From Dyadobacter sp. CY312 (GTDB lineage Bacteria; Bacteroidota; Bacteroidia; Cytophagales; Spirosomataceae), in the NCBI RefSeq assembly GCF_021390535.1, contig NZ_JAJUXG010000005.1, forward strand, positions 186,001 to 250,000: 64,000 nt of DNA, in the 5' to 3' direction. The position numbers were made by a program, and so were the translations under genes. The notes beneath the pieces were generated by a model. That model searched no databases, was not told the origin of the DNA, and worked only from the letters and a program-made list of their open reading frames with translations. Shown one piece after another: positions 43,514 to 53,900 of the stretch. How positions within the stretch are numbered: position 1 is the stretch's first letter; each line of letters begins with the position of its first letter.

Positions 43514-45829
43514 ATGTTATTGATAATACTGCTGGGACTAATTACATCTTGCCTGTTGGTACCACTGGGGAAATATTTCCGGTCTGGTCGTAGTGTCTTC
43601 CTGAGTCTGTTGCCTGCTGGTTTGTTCGCTTACTTTGCATCCCATCTTTCTCACATCGGTGCGGGAAACATCATCTACGAAAGCAATAAATGGGTTCCTT
43701 CGTTAGGGATTAATCTGGATTTCCGGCTCGACGGGCTTTCTCTGCTATTTAGTCTGCTGATAACAGGAATCGGAACGCTTATCTTTATTTACGCAAGCTC
43801 TTATTTAAAGGGGCATCAGTATCTGGACCGTTTTTACGGTTACCTCTGCCTGTTTATGTCCGCAATGCTGGGAGTTGTTTTGTCCGACAATATCCTGTTG
43901 CTTTTCACATTCTGGGAGCTCACCAGTATCAGTTCTTTCTTTCTGATCGGCTTTAACAACGACAGCACGGTATCGCGAAAAAGTGCATTAACCGCACTTG
44001 GAGTCACAGGGCTGGGAGGGTTTTTTCTGCTTGCCGGCATGATCATGATCGGGGAAATTGCAGGTACCTACACCATCCGCGAATTGGTCACTTCAACCGC
44101 AATAATCAGGGAACATCAGCTTTACCCTGTGGTTTTGGGTTTGGTGTTTATGGGTGCATTCACAAAATCTGCACAGTTCCCTTTTCACTTCTGGCTTCCG
44201 GGCGCGATGAAAGCGCCTACGCCTGTTTCTGCTTATTTGCATTCTGCAACCATGGTGAAAGCCGGTATTTTTCTGCTGGCAAGGTTCACGCCCATCCTTG
44301 GTGGAACCCCGGAGTGGTCTTACACGCTGATGATCGTAGGAGGCATTACGATGCTGTATGCCGGAGTACACTCGCTTTTCAGAACAGATTTGAAAGGCGT
44401 ACTGGCTTATTCGACCATTGCTGTACTCGGCGTGCTAACCTTCCTGATCGGCCTGGGCACCAAAGAGGCGCTTATTGCTGCCAGTACGTTCATTATAGCG
44501 CACGCTTTGTATAAGGCTTCGCTGTTTCTTGTTACAGGCATTATAGATCATCAGACAGGAACGCGGGAGCTGACCCAATTATCGGGACTACGGAAAGTGC
44601 TCTTTCCTGTTTTCATCGCCGGCACATTAGCGGCATTGTCCAGCGCAGGGCTTCCGCTATCATTTGGGTTTATTGGAAAGGACCTCATCTATGAAGCCAC
44701 GCTGGCTGCCGGTCCGCAGCTGGCTGTGTTGCTCACAATTGTTGCCGTTTCTGCAAATATCGGTCTGGTAGCGGCTGGTTTTATGGCCGGGATCAAACCT
44801 TTCATAGGAAATTTGCCAGCACAGTTGGAGAAAGTTAAAATGCCTTCCGCGGCGATCTGGCTGCCACCACTGGTCCTTGGTATACTCGGTTTTGTTTTGG
44901 GTAGTTTGCCCGGGATCGTTGGGGATTACATTATTTCACCCACGGTGCAGGTGTTGTCAGTTGAAGCGGTGGAATTCAAACTAAAAATATGGCACGGTTT
45001 CAACACAGTGCTGCTGCTAAGCGCAACAACGATCATTGCCGGAACCATTGTTTATTTCTTTAATAAGCCTGCAATCAGCAAGACCGTATTCCTCGAAAGG
45101 TTCAATCGCTACACACCACATTATTTTTTCGAAATGTCATGGGGAGCCTTCAAGCGTTTTTCGAGCTGGTATACCGATTTTATGCACAATGGGTATCTGC
45201 GGTCATATTTGATACGGATCATCGTTTTTGCCGAAATCCTGCTGGTATATGAATTGATCAGGGGCGGGCCTATCCACATCGATTACAGCAAATTGATACC
45301 GATCAGCATTCACGAAGGTGTGAACGTTCTGATTCTGTTAGGTGCGTTGTACCTCACCGTGACCACAACTTCCAGACTTACCGCAGTGGTTGGAACCAGT
45401 ATTATAGGATATGCAATCTGTTTGATGTTCGTATTTTACAGCGCACCCGACCTGGCCATTACACAGTTTACAATCGATACGCTGACAGTGGTTTTGTTTG
45501 TTTTTGTTCTGTTTAACCTGCCTTCATTTTTGGTTATACCAAACAGCAACAAATCCATCATCGTGCGGGACGGCCTGGTCGCTGGTTCGTTCGGAATTAT
45601 TTTGTCACTTACTGCGATCAAAGTATTGCAGGTGCCCACCGAAAAGGGTATCAGTGAATTCTATGGCGAATTTGCTTACTCGCTCGCCAGAGGTAAAAAC
45701 GTGGTGAACATTGTTCTGGTCGATTTCAGGGGATTCGATACCATGTTTGAAATTGTCGTTTTAAGTATATCGGCACTGGGAGTTTACAGCCTGATCAAGT
45801 TAAAATTAAAAACATCTGAAAAAGAGTAG
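43514..45829 (+). CDS. mrpA: Mrp/Mnh antiporter subunit A
   Basis: 771 residues, typical for MrpA, with about 20 membrane helices. It is the NuoL-like proton channel of the Na+/H+ antiporter: the first part shows LDFRLDGLSLLFSLLITGIG, then NILLLFTFWELTSISSFFLI, GAFTKSAQFPFHFWLPGAMK and PTPVSAYLHSATMVKAGIFL, all NuoL/N signature segments. The C-terminal 150 residues include a DUF4040 segment (CLMFVFYSAPDLAITQFTID) and an MbhE-like end (FRGFDTMFEIVVLSISALGV). First gene of a seven-gene operon with gaps of 2-10 bases or overlaps, so all subunits are made together. Confidence 0.95.
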   Translation: MLLIILLGLITSCLLVPLGKYFRSGRSVFLSLLPAGLFAYFASHLSHIGAGNIIYESNKWVPSLGINLDFRLDGLSLLFSLLITGIGTLIFIYASSYLKGHQYLDRFYGYLCLFMSAMLGVVLSDNILLLFTFWELTSISSFFLIGFNNDSTVSRKSALTALGVTGLGGFFLLAGMIMIGEIAGTYTIRELVTSTAIIREHQLYPVVLGLVFMGAFTKSAQFPFHFWLPGAMKAPTPVSAYLHSATMVKAGIFLLARFTPILGGTPEWSYTLMIVGGITMLYAGVHSLFRTDLKGVLAYSTIAVLGVLTFLIGLGTKEALIAASTFIIAHALYKASLFLVTGIIDHQTGTRELTQLSGLRKVLFPVFIAGTLAALSSAGLPLSFGFIGKDLIYEATLAAGPQLAVLLTIVAVSANIGLVAAGFMAGIKPFIGNLPAQLEKVKMPSAAIWLPPLVLGILGFVLGSLPGIVGDYIISPTVQVLSVEAVEFKLKIWHGFNTVLLLSATTIIAGTIVYFFNKPAISKTVFLERFNRYTPHYFFEMSWGAFKRFSSWYTDFMHNGYLRSYLIRIIVFAEILLVYELIRGGPIHIDYSKLIPISIHEGVNVLILLGALYLTVTTTSRLTAVVGTSIIGYAICLMFVFYSAPDLAITQFTIDTLTVVLFVFVLFNLPSFLVIPNSNKSIIVRDGLVAGSFGIILSLTAIKVLQVPTEKGISEFYGEFAYSLARGKNVVNIVLVDFRGFDTMFEIVVLSISALGVYSLIKLKLKTSEKE

Positions 45830-45832
45830 CTT

Positions 45833-46246
45833 ATGAAAAGTGTCATCCTGCAATCGGCATCAAGATATTTGCTGCCTATACTATTATTATTCTCTGTGTT
45901 TCTATTACTAAGGGGGCACTATTATCCGGGAGGGGGATTTGTTGGCGGCCTTGTGGCCGCCATTGCATTCGTTTTGCACAGCTTAGCTTTTGGTACTGCC
46001 GAAACCATGAAAATGCTGCAGTTTACACCTTTGTCAATCATTCCTGTCGGGCTCATCATCGCTGCAATCAGCATGCTTCTTCCCGTGTTTTTCGGCTTAC
46101 CGGTGATGACAGGTTTGTGGATTGAGCAGCCAATACCGGTGGTTGGGCTGGTTGGTTCAGCATTGTTTTTTGACATCGGCGTTTACCTGGTCGTGATAGG
46201 TGTGGTACTGACCATTTTATTCACCATTTCACTGGAAACACACTAA
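45833..46246 (+). CDS. mrpB: Mrp/Mnh antiporter subunit B
   Basis: 137 residues, four membrane helices: [17 protein letters not shown], then [40 protein letters not shown] and [20 protein letters not shown]. The [12 protein letters not shown] motif is characteristic of MnhB. It starts three bases after the mrpA stop. Part of the membrane arm of the cation/proton antiporter. Confidence 0.94.
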   Translation: MKSVILQSASRYLLPILLLFSVFLLLRGHYYPGGGFVGGLVAAIAFVLHSLAFGTAETMKMLQFTPLSIIPVGLIIAAISMLLPVFFGLPVMTGLWIEQPIPVVGLVGSALFFDIGVYLVVIGVVLTILFTISLETH

Positions 46247-46248
46247 TT

Positions 46249-46605
46249 ATGGAGCTTTTACTTGTCGTTCTGATCGGTGCGCTTTACGCTTCTGGTGTGT
46301 ACCTGATATTAAGAAGAAGCATGGTGCGCTTGCTTTTGGGAATTATTCTTTTAGGGAATGGGACCAACATCCTCATTTTTCTATTAGGTACGATCACCAA
46401 AGGCAAGCCACCTGTAATGGCGGCGGATATGAGCGTGTTCACCGACATTTACGCAGATCCCATTCCGCAGGCATTGATATTGACTGCAATTGTGATCAGT
46501 TTCGGACTCACCTCATTTGCGATTGTTTTACTCAAACGTGTTTATGCGCTTTTAGGCACGGATGATCTTGATACATTGAATACTCCACAGGAAGAAGACG
46601 TATGA
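46249..46605 (+). CDS. mrpC: Mrp/Mnh antiporter subunit C (NuoK-like)
   Basis: 118 residues with three membrane helices, homologous to NuoK. Signatures: YLILRRSMVRLLLGIILLGN and GNGTNILIFLLG, then DPIPQALILTAIVISFGLTS. The start is two bases after mrpB and the end overlaps the mrpD start by four bases (46602-46605). Confidence 0.94.
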   Translation: MELLLVVLIGALYASGVYLILRRSMVRLLLGIILLGNGTNILIFLLGTITKGKPPVMAADMSVFTDIYADPIPQALILTAIVISFGLTSFAIVLLKRVYALLGTDDLDTLNTPQEEDV

Positions 46606-48104
46606 TTGATAACCAGATAATAGCCACAGTATTAGTTCATTTATTCACGGCGTTGATCCAGCTTGTATTACCACGGAAAACCGTTGAGCAAATGATACTG
46701 AGCATTGCAGGATGTTTAATCGGTTTTCTGCTGTCGGTAAATTTGTTCATAAAAATTTTGGATGGCGGCATCCTTACCATGAACGCCGCCAACTGGGAGG
46801 CACCTTTCGGGATCGTTTTCGTCGCCGACCTGTTTAGTGTTACAATGGTTTTGCTCACTTCAGTCGCAGCTCTGGCTGTGTCGATATTTTCAGCTGTCGG
46901 CGTAGGAAGAGCGCGAATGCTTTATGGTTATTTCCCGATATTCCATTTTCTGATCATGGGACTGAACGGGGCTTTCCTGACCGGCGATATATTCAACCTG
47001 TACGTATGGTTTGAAGTGGTCATCATTTCCTCGTTCGTGCTTTTAACATTGGGAGGAAGAAAAGCGCAGCTCGAAGGTGCCGTGAAATACATGGCGATGA
47101 ATATTCTTGCTTCCACCTTTTTTCTGACAGGAATCGGAATTCTGTACGGAATCACAGGCACACTGAACATGGCAGATCTGGCGCTTAAAATACCTTTAAT
47201 TGAAGACCAGAATATCGTAAATCTAACAGCGATATTTTTTCTGATAGGGTTTGGAATCAAGTCTGCAGTCTTCCCCCTGTACTTTTGGCTGCCTTCATCT
47301 TATCATACGCCGCCTTCGGCAGTGGCTGCGGTGTTCGGCGGGCTGCTCACCAAACTGGGCCTTTATGCATTGTTTCGTTTTTTTACTTTACTGTTCGTTC
47401 CAAACGAATTTTTGAAGATCGTTTTCCTGACCATCGGTGTAACCACCATTCTGACAGGTGCGTTTGGAGCGCTCATTAAGACAAATATCCGGCGCATGTT
47501 GTCCTATCTAATTGTCTGTCATATCGGATTTGTAATTGGTGGGCTTGGATTATACAACAAAATGGCGCTTGTGGGAGCCGTGTTTTATATGATCCACGAC
47601 ATCATGGTGAAAACAAATCTATTCCTGATTGCAGGTTTGATCAGGCAGCTGAGAGGGACAATGAATATGGGTAAACTGGGCGGCATATATGCTGAATATC
47701 CCAAAATATCGTTGCTGATCGCCGTTGTGCTTTTCTCTCTGGTTGGTATTCCGCCTTTGTCGGGCTTTTGGCCAAAGTTATTTCTTCTGGAATCAGCCTT
47801 ATTCAATCACAGTTATTTTTATGCTGCGAGTATCATTTTAGGAAGCTTTATCACATTGTTCGTGATAGCAAAATTATGGTCCGAGGTATTCTGGAAAGAT
47901 GCCTCGTTGGATGAAATGGTGGTCGATAATTTTAAAGCACTCAAGCCCGGAAGGAAAACATTAATGGTTCTTCCTATCGCGATATTGGCCTGCGCATCTT
48001 TGTTTATAGGTTTAAATGCGGAGTTCATCATTCAGGTGACCGACAGGATTGCAAACGAAATGATCGATACCACACCATACACCCGCGCGGTATTGGGTAA
48101 ATAA
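46602..48104 (+). CDS. mrpD: Mrp/Mnh antiporter subunit D
   Basis: 500 residues, the second NuoL/N-type subunit. Diagnostic segments: GDIFNLYVWFEVVIISSFVL, GFGIKSAVFPLYFWLPSSYH, TPPSAVAAVFGGLLTKLGLY and YNKMALVGAVFYMIHDIMVK, with the conserved channel lysines and charged residues of MrpD. It overlaps mrpC by 4 bases and is followed by mrpE after 10 bases. Confidence 0.95.
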   Translation: MIDNQIIATVLVHLFTALIQLVLPRKTVEQMILSIAGCLIGFLLSVNLFIKILDGGILTMNAANWEAPFGIVFVADLFSVTMVLLTSVAALAVSIFSAVGVGRARMLYGYFPIFHFLIMGLNGAFLTGDIFNLYVWFEVVIISSFVLLTLGGRKAQLEGAVKYMAMNILASTFFLTGIGILYGITGTLNMADLALKIPLIEDQNIVNLTAIFFLIGFGIKSAVFPLYFWLPSSYHTPPSAVAAVFGGLLTKLGLYALFRFFTLLFVPNEFLKIVFLTIGVTTILTGAFGALIKTNIRRMLSYLIVCHIGFVIGGLGLYNKMALVGAVFYMIHDIMVKTNLFLIAGLIRQLRGTMNMGKLGGIYAEYPKISLLIAVVLFSLVGIPPLSGFWPKLFLLESALFNHSYFYAASIILGSFITLFVIAKLWSEVFWKDASLDEMVVDNFKALKPGRKTLMVLPIAILACASLFIGLNAEFIIQVTDRIANEMIDTTPYTRAVLGK

Positions 48105-48114
48105 ACAGCAAATT

Positions 48115-48591
48115 ATGGTAAAACACTTTCTGATGAATCTCCTGCTATCCTTTATATGGGTGGCGTTGACCGGATCTTTATATTTTATTAATTTCTTCTT
48201 CGGATTTCTTCTGGGCTTCCTGGTATTATGGATACTGAACAGAACCGAAGAGGATCATCGTTACTTTACCAGGGCTCCAAAGACGGTTACGTTCGTCATG
48301 TTTTTTGTCTACGAAATGATTGTTGCCAACCTTCAGGTAGCCTATGACGTAATAACACCGAAATATTTTTTCAAGCCAGGTATTGTTCGTTACCCTTTGC
48401 AGGCTGACACCGATCTGGAAATCAGCCTCTTGTCCACAGTCATTTCGCTGACACCAGGCACGCTGATTTTAGATATTAGCGAAGATAAGAAGTGGCTGTA
48501 CATACACGTCATGTACCTCGGAGATAAAAACCGCTTTATACAGCGTATCAAAAATGGATTCGAAAAGAAATTATTAGCCATACTAAGATGA
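48115..48591 (+). CDS. mrpE: Mrp/Mnh antiporter subunit E
   Basis: 158 residues: two N-terminal membrane helices (LMNLLLSFIWVALTGSLYFI and FFGFLLGFLVLWIL) and a cytoplasmic end with the MnhE motifs VIVANLQVAYDVITP-like (MIVANLQVAYDVI), VRYPLQADTDLEISLLSTVI, SLTPGTLILDIS and LYIHVMYLGD. It overlaps the mrpF start by four bases. Confidence 0.94.
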   Translation: MVKHFLMNLLLSFIWVALTGSLYFINFFFGFLLGFLVLWILNRTEEDHRYFTRAPKTVTFVMFFVYEMIVANLQVAYDVITPKYFFKPGIVRYPLQADTDLEISLLSTVISLTPGTLILDISEDKKWLYIHVMYLGDKNRFIQRIKNGFEKKLLAILR

Positions 48592-48854
48592 CACTAAATC
48601 TGTATTTCGATTACGTGATCTTTCCCATTTTATCCATTTCGGCTATACTGATATTTATCCGATTGTTTAAAGGGCCTGATCTTGTAGACCGGGTGATCTC
48701 AATAGATTTGATTATCACGACCGGTATTGCCGTTATAACCGTGATCAGCATTCGTACTGCGCAGCCGGTATTTCTGGATGTGGCAGTCATTCTGGCGCTT
48801 ATAGCCTTTTTGGGCACCATCGCGTTTTCATTTTATTTAGACAAACAGAAATAA
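48588..48854 (+). CDS. mrpF: Mrp/Mnh antiporter subunit F
   Basis: 88 residues, three membrane helices. Motif FIRLFKGPDLVDRVISIDLI (about 23-42) is typical of MnhF: a GPxxxDRV segment after helix 1. It ends FLGTIAFSFYLDKQK. Overlaps mrpE by 4 bases and precedes mrpG by 2 bases. Confidence 0.94.
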   Translation: MTLNLYFDYVIFPILSISAILIFIRLFKGPDLVDRVISIDLIITTGIAVITVISIRTAQPVFLDVAVILALIAFLGTIAFSFYLDKQK

Positions 48855-48856
48855 AA

Positions 48857-49222
48857 ATGACTGATATAATCATAGGAATATTAAGCACACTTGGCTCTCT
48901 GGCCATTTTATTTGCTTCTATCGGCATCCTGAGAATGCCGGATTTTTACTTACGACTGTCTGTAACTGTAAAGGCCGGGACTTTGGGTGTAGGGCTTTTA
49001 TTATTCTGTGCGGCGGCTATTTTTCCAGACATCTCGGTAACGACCAAAGCCATTGCTATTGCCTTTTTTTTAATTCTTACCGCCCCCGTAGCAGCACACA
49101 TGATAGCCAGAACGGCCTATCACCTCGGTGTTCCCATGTGGAAAGACACCGTGATGGATGAGTTTGAAACAGATGAGTTTGAAACAGATGAGGAAAGAAA
49201 CGGGAAGGAGAAGAAAGATTAA
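48857..49222 (+). CDS. mrpG: Mrp/Mnh antiporter subunit G
   Basis: 121 residues, last gene of the Mrp operon. Three membrane helices: GILSTLGSLAILFASIGILR, TLGVGLLLFCAAAIF and AIAIAFFLILTAPVAAHMIA; the motif LRMPDFYLRLSVTVKAGTLG is the MnhG signature. The C-terminal 30 residues are an unusual acidic-basic tail with an in-frame duplication DEFETDEFETDEE, from a 15-base tandem repeat (49157-49171 and 49172-49186). No terminator is evident in the 220 bases after it. Confidence 0.94.
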   Translation: MTDIIIGILSTLGSLAILFASIGILRMPDFYLRLSVTVKAGTLGVGLLLFCAAAIFPDISVTTKAIAIAFFLILTAPVAAHMIARTAYHLGVPMWKDTVMDEFETDEFETDEERNGKEKKD

Positions 49223-49441
49223 TAAGTAATTTCTGTCAGCTACGTAACAAAGACGCAAGAGATCAGAACCGCTCATGGGAACAGCGGATTATTCGGAGCA
49301 GACGTTGGAAAAAGACGCTGTCAGGATTCATATTCTGTGTATATTCCTGACCGAATAATAAATGGGAATCGTAACAAATAGTTTGTTAATGTAACTTACA
49401 CAATCATAATTGACGAAAGGTTACTACTAAATAAAATTGTT

Positions 49442-50029
49442 ATGGATCTGGATTCGGAATTTCTTGCAGAATTGGAGGGATATCAAGGAAATGACTTTTC
49501 AAAGTTTGATGACGATCTGACTCAGAAGATGATGATCGATTATGTACCGCAATTGGTAGATTTGGATTCCAGGAAGTGGCGTAGTTTTCTTTTTCCGATA
49601 GCCACGTATACTCCTGCGAAACCTCAATCCGCACCTGGGAGTGGTATTGAAATTATTAATGCTCGCTCTACCAAGTGTTATGGTATGGCCGATGGTGACA
49701 CAGGTCATGTTTATTTCGATACAGGCACTGATAACCAAATCCGACCGGATTGCGGAGTCATTGTCAGATTTCATTCGAGTCCTGAAATCCGTTATGTCGC
49801 ACGTTTCTATATTGAGATGTACAGTGAAAAGCAATACAACTTTTCTCTATCCGGCATCAGGCAACAATACACAGCCCGACAGGGACCGAGGAAGAGAATA
49901 ATATCGGTTGAGCTGACTGACAATTCTTTAAAAAGGGCGAGTCTGATGCAATATCTGCGAGATCGGGCATCAACTAGATGGTATTTTTATAAGGTTGAGA
50001 TTTGCCGGATATTTTTGTCTCCGGTCTAA
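49442..50029 (+). CDS. Hypothetical 195-residue protein, unknown
   Basis: No recognised domain and no signal peptide or membrane segment. The N-terminal 40 residues are acidic and helical (MDLDSEFLAELEGYQGNDFS); the rest is strand-rich with frequent aromatic and Arg residues (GHVYFDTGTDNQIRPDCGVI, RYVARFYIEMYSEKQYNFSL, TRWYFYKVEICRIF). It could be a beta-sandwich. Monocistronic and separated from Mrp by 220 bases; it may be a lineage-specific gene. Confidence 0.6.
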   Translation: MDLDSEFLAELEGYQGNDFSKFDDDLTQKMMIDYVPQLVDLDSRKWRSFLFPIATYTPAKPQSAPGSGIEIINARSTKCYGMADGDTGHVYFDTGTDNQIRPDCGVIVRFHSSPEIRYVARFYIEMYSEKQYNFSLSGIRQQYTARQGPRKRIISVELTDNSLKRASLMQYLRDRASTRWYFYKVEICRIFLSPV

Positions 50030-50979
50030 ATGAAAACATAATAGAGACAGCGGCTTATAACACAGTTTCTTGATCTGCTGGATGGGTTGCTTCCACGTCT
50101 TGTACTTCCCGCGGGTTAGTGAAATTGCATTTTCTCGCTTATTTCTGTGATGCCAGTTATAACTATTACTAGCATTGAAGGACTTTTGAACCTCTTTTTG
50201 CGGATTCGATGTCTGCAACTTCTCGTCCATTACTGATTATTCATTTTCTCAAATACGTGCTGAATCAAGCGCATCAAAACCTATTGCAAGACTGGTAAAC
50301 AGTTGGCCGTATTTAAGTCTTTCTCATTCTGATATTTGCCTTAGCTCCATTATTTATAAACAGGATTTTCAGATACTGTACGTCCATTTGGATTAAACTA
50401 TGTTCATTTTTTAGAATAGCCATGTGTAACAGGTTTGAACAATTTCTACTCTCAAATTTCGGACTTACATAAAATATTTTTACACGCCTCAAATGGAAGC
50501 GCAATTGACACGACTGCGGAAAACAACCTTTCAGTGCCTGATTGCCTGAAATTAGTTCGGGAAAGTGTAAGGGATATATTTAAATTTTTTCATCATAAAA
50601 TAATATATTTTAAGTGTCGTATCGACAAATCATAATTTATTATTAGATTTGTTTTATTCAAATAATAGGGCGTTTCGTGGATCCCGTTTCGTCTTCTTGT
50701 TGCGCAGCAGTCGAGTCAAAGATTTTTTAATGTTACTCACCGTTTAACCAACTGTTTCCTATGCAGATCATTCCAATTTAGAAGACCAGGACTTACAAAG
50801 TGCCGCATTTATACTATGTCATGCAATCGATTGCGAAATTCATCTCAATTAGTTGTATGGATCGCTGATGCTTGCTTACAGGAAGGCTGTTTCTCAAAAT
50901 AGCTTCATGGGAAAATACTGTCCGGCCGGTAAGCAATAGGTTTGTTTTAACATTAACCATTTTTGTTCTTGTCTTAAAT
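50030..50979. other. Gene-poor region upstream of the first SusC gene
   Basis: 950 bases, AT-rich between 50570 and 50660. Small open frames on both strands lack ribosome binding sites and known motifs. A TAGATTTG at 50644-50651 matches the promoter -7 consensus but lies more than 300 bases from the SusC start and has no -33 partner. Confidence 0.5.
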
Positions 50980-53900
50980 ATGCTAAAAAAAATACGCTGT
51001 ATTTTAAAGGTGTCACTCTTGGGGCTGACGCCGATTTTAAACTTTTCCCACGACGCAGTTTCGTCATCCTTAATTGTTCATAATCGCAGCAGCGAATCAG
51101 GAAGGCATCGTTTTGCCGATAAAAGGATTACAGGAAAAGTAACAGATGAGCAGGGCAGGGAGCTGCCAGGTGTGAACGTGACCGTGAAGGGTACCACCCG
51201 CGGAACTTCCACCGATGTAAACGGAGTTTACACGCTGGAAGTAACTGAAGAGACCGATCTGCTGGTATTTTCTTTTGTAGGTTATCTGGCAAAAGAAGTG
51301 AAAATCGGCTCAGCCACAACGGTCGACGTAAAGTTGGATCCTGATACGAAGGCACTTGAAGAGGTGGTTGTAGTGGGGTATGGCAGCCAGAAAAAAGCGA
51401 CAGTAACCGGATCGATAGCCAGTATCAAGGGAGATGCCATTGCAAGAGTTCCGGCTCCTAACATTTCGCAGTCACTTGCCGGGCGTGTAGCCGGTGTAAG
51501 TATGCGTCCAAATGGCGGCCAGCCTGGCAAGGACGATCCGGATATACATATACGGGGTATCGTTACAACCGGAAACAACAAACCGCTTATCGTTGTGGAT
51601 GGTGTACGTAGGGACAATATCCGGCAGGTAGATCCCGCGAGCATCGAAACCATCACCATTTTGAAAGATGCTGCGGCTGTTGCTCCGTACGGTATTGGTG
51701 GTGCGAACGGTGTAATTATGATCACTACGAAGAAGGGCAAAACGGGCAAACCGCAGGTTCGTGTAAGCTCTTCTTATGGTTTTCAAAATCCGACTTATTT
51801 GCCTGACGTGCTGAGTGCCAAGGACTATATGACTTTGCAGAACGAAGCTTATCTGAACCAGACTCCGGGCGGGGCAAGCCTTCCCAACGATCCGGCTCTG
51901 ATCCGGGACTATGAAAAGCTTCATGCGGAAGATCCGTGGAAATACCCAAGCTCAAACTTTCTGGAAGTGTTCAACAAAAACGTACCTGTACAAAATCACA
52001 ATCTGGAATTGAGTGGCGGAACGGAAAACGTAACCTACCACGCTGGTGTTGGTTATTTTGATCAGAAAGGGATTTTTGATCCGGTGAGTTACAGGCGTTA
52101 CAACTACAACCTGAACCTGGAAATGGCTGCGACCAAAACCACCAAGGTTGGGATGACACTCTTCGGCAGTATCGAAAACACAAAGGATGTGGACGCTGAT
52201 GAAACCACTTCCGGGCACCTTTTCCGTAGTTTTTACAAATTTTTACCAACTCAGAGCCTGCTCTATCCGGAAGGGGACAGGTGGGGAGAATCGTCGGCCA
52301 ATACACCAATCGGAGTATTGCGTTCGCCGGGTTATCGCAGAGCCAACGGCAATACCCTGCTGGGAACAATTTATGTAGAACAGCAGCTTGCAAAAGGTCT
52401 GAGCGTGAAGGGTGTGTTTAGTTATGACCCTTCTCAGCGCAACATTAAACTATGGCACGTACCATTTGTTTACCATAAAATTGACCTGTCACAAAAACCT
52501 TACACCTACACCAATGCTGTTTCTTTACAGGAAGGTGCAGGAAAGCCGTTCAGGTGGCTGGGGTTGGAAAATCAGCGCCGGACCAATTATACATATCAGG
52601 GTTATCTGAACTACAACCGTACTTTTGGCAATCATGCTGTGACTGGTCTTGCGGTGGTTGAAATGCGTAAAATGACGGCCGACACCATGATGACACGCCG
52701 TAATAACTTCGCAATCGGTATTGACGAATTGAGTTTCGGAAGCTCGGATAAACTCGACTACGACAACGCCGGTTGGGCTGCTACCGGCAGCGAGCTGGGT
52801 TATGTATACCGTTTTGGATATACCTATAAAGACAGGTACATTGTTGAAGCCGCGGGTCGTTACGACGGACACTACTACTTTGCACCAGGCAAAAGATGGG
52901 GATATTTTCCCGCCTTCTCTGCGGCATGGAGAATTTCGGAAGAATCGTTCATGAAGGGTTTCCGGTTTATCGACGAGTTGAAATTGAGAGGATCGTGGGG
53001 TAAAGCGGGAATGCTTGCCGGTGGTCCTTTTCAATACCAGTCGGGCTACAACCTGAGAGGTGGTGCTTATGCTTTTGGGAACGGTACACTGGTGCAGGGA
53101 TCGCAGGTATTAAGAGAAGCCAACAACCAGATTACCTGGGAAATTTCTACTAAAACGGATGTTGGTTTTGATTTAAGCATGTGGAATTCTTTACTGAACA
53201 TTGAATTCGATTATTTCCACGAGAACAGAACCGGTATGTTACTCGCTCCTCAGGTTACTTTGCCTGTTGAATACGGGCTTTCACTTTCTCAGGAAAATAA
53301 GGGAAGAATGAGCGCCAATGGCGTTGAATTGAATATTGGCACAAGAAAACGGGTATCGAAAGATCTTGATTTCTCTTTGAACGCCAACATGAGTTATTCA
53401 ATCAACCGCATGGAGGAAGTATTCCAAACGGATGCTGAGGCTAAAAATCCGAACCGCACAAAAGTTGGCCGCCAGTTTGGTACACCTTACGGATTTAAAT
53501 CGCTTGGCCTGTTCAAAAGCTCGGATGACAAAAACGGGAATGGAATTGTCAATGCAGAGGATGGATACAGCGTAGTACAATTCGGCGATTTACATCCTGG
53601 CGATATCCGTTATGCTGATTTAAGCGGCCCCAACGGTGTGCCCGATGGTGTTATTAATGATTACGATCTTACAGTAATCGGAAATCCGGTTTACCCTGCA
53701 CTTACCTATGGTATCACACCAAGTGTAAACTGGAAAGGGTTTGACCTTACATTGTTCTTCCAGGGCACAGGAAAGTCGAGCATAGGTGTACGCCAATTCC
53801 TGACCGTTCCATTTGAAAATAATGGCAGTAACACAGGTTATGAGTACTATAACAACCGCTGGACGCCAGAAAATCAGGACGCAAAATATCCTCGTTCAAC

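Noticed and set aside
49970..50230. 86-codon minus-strand frame (starting MDEKLQTSNPQKEVQKSF)
   Set aside because: It overlaps the end of the 195-residue gene and has no domain, signal or start region; too weak to call.
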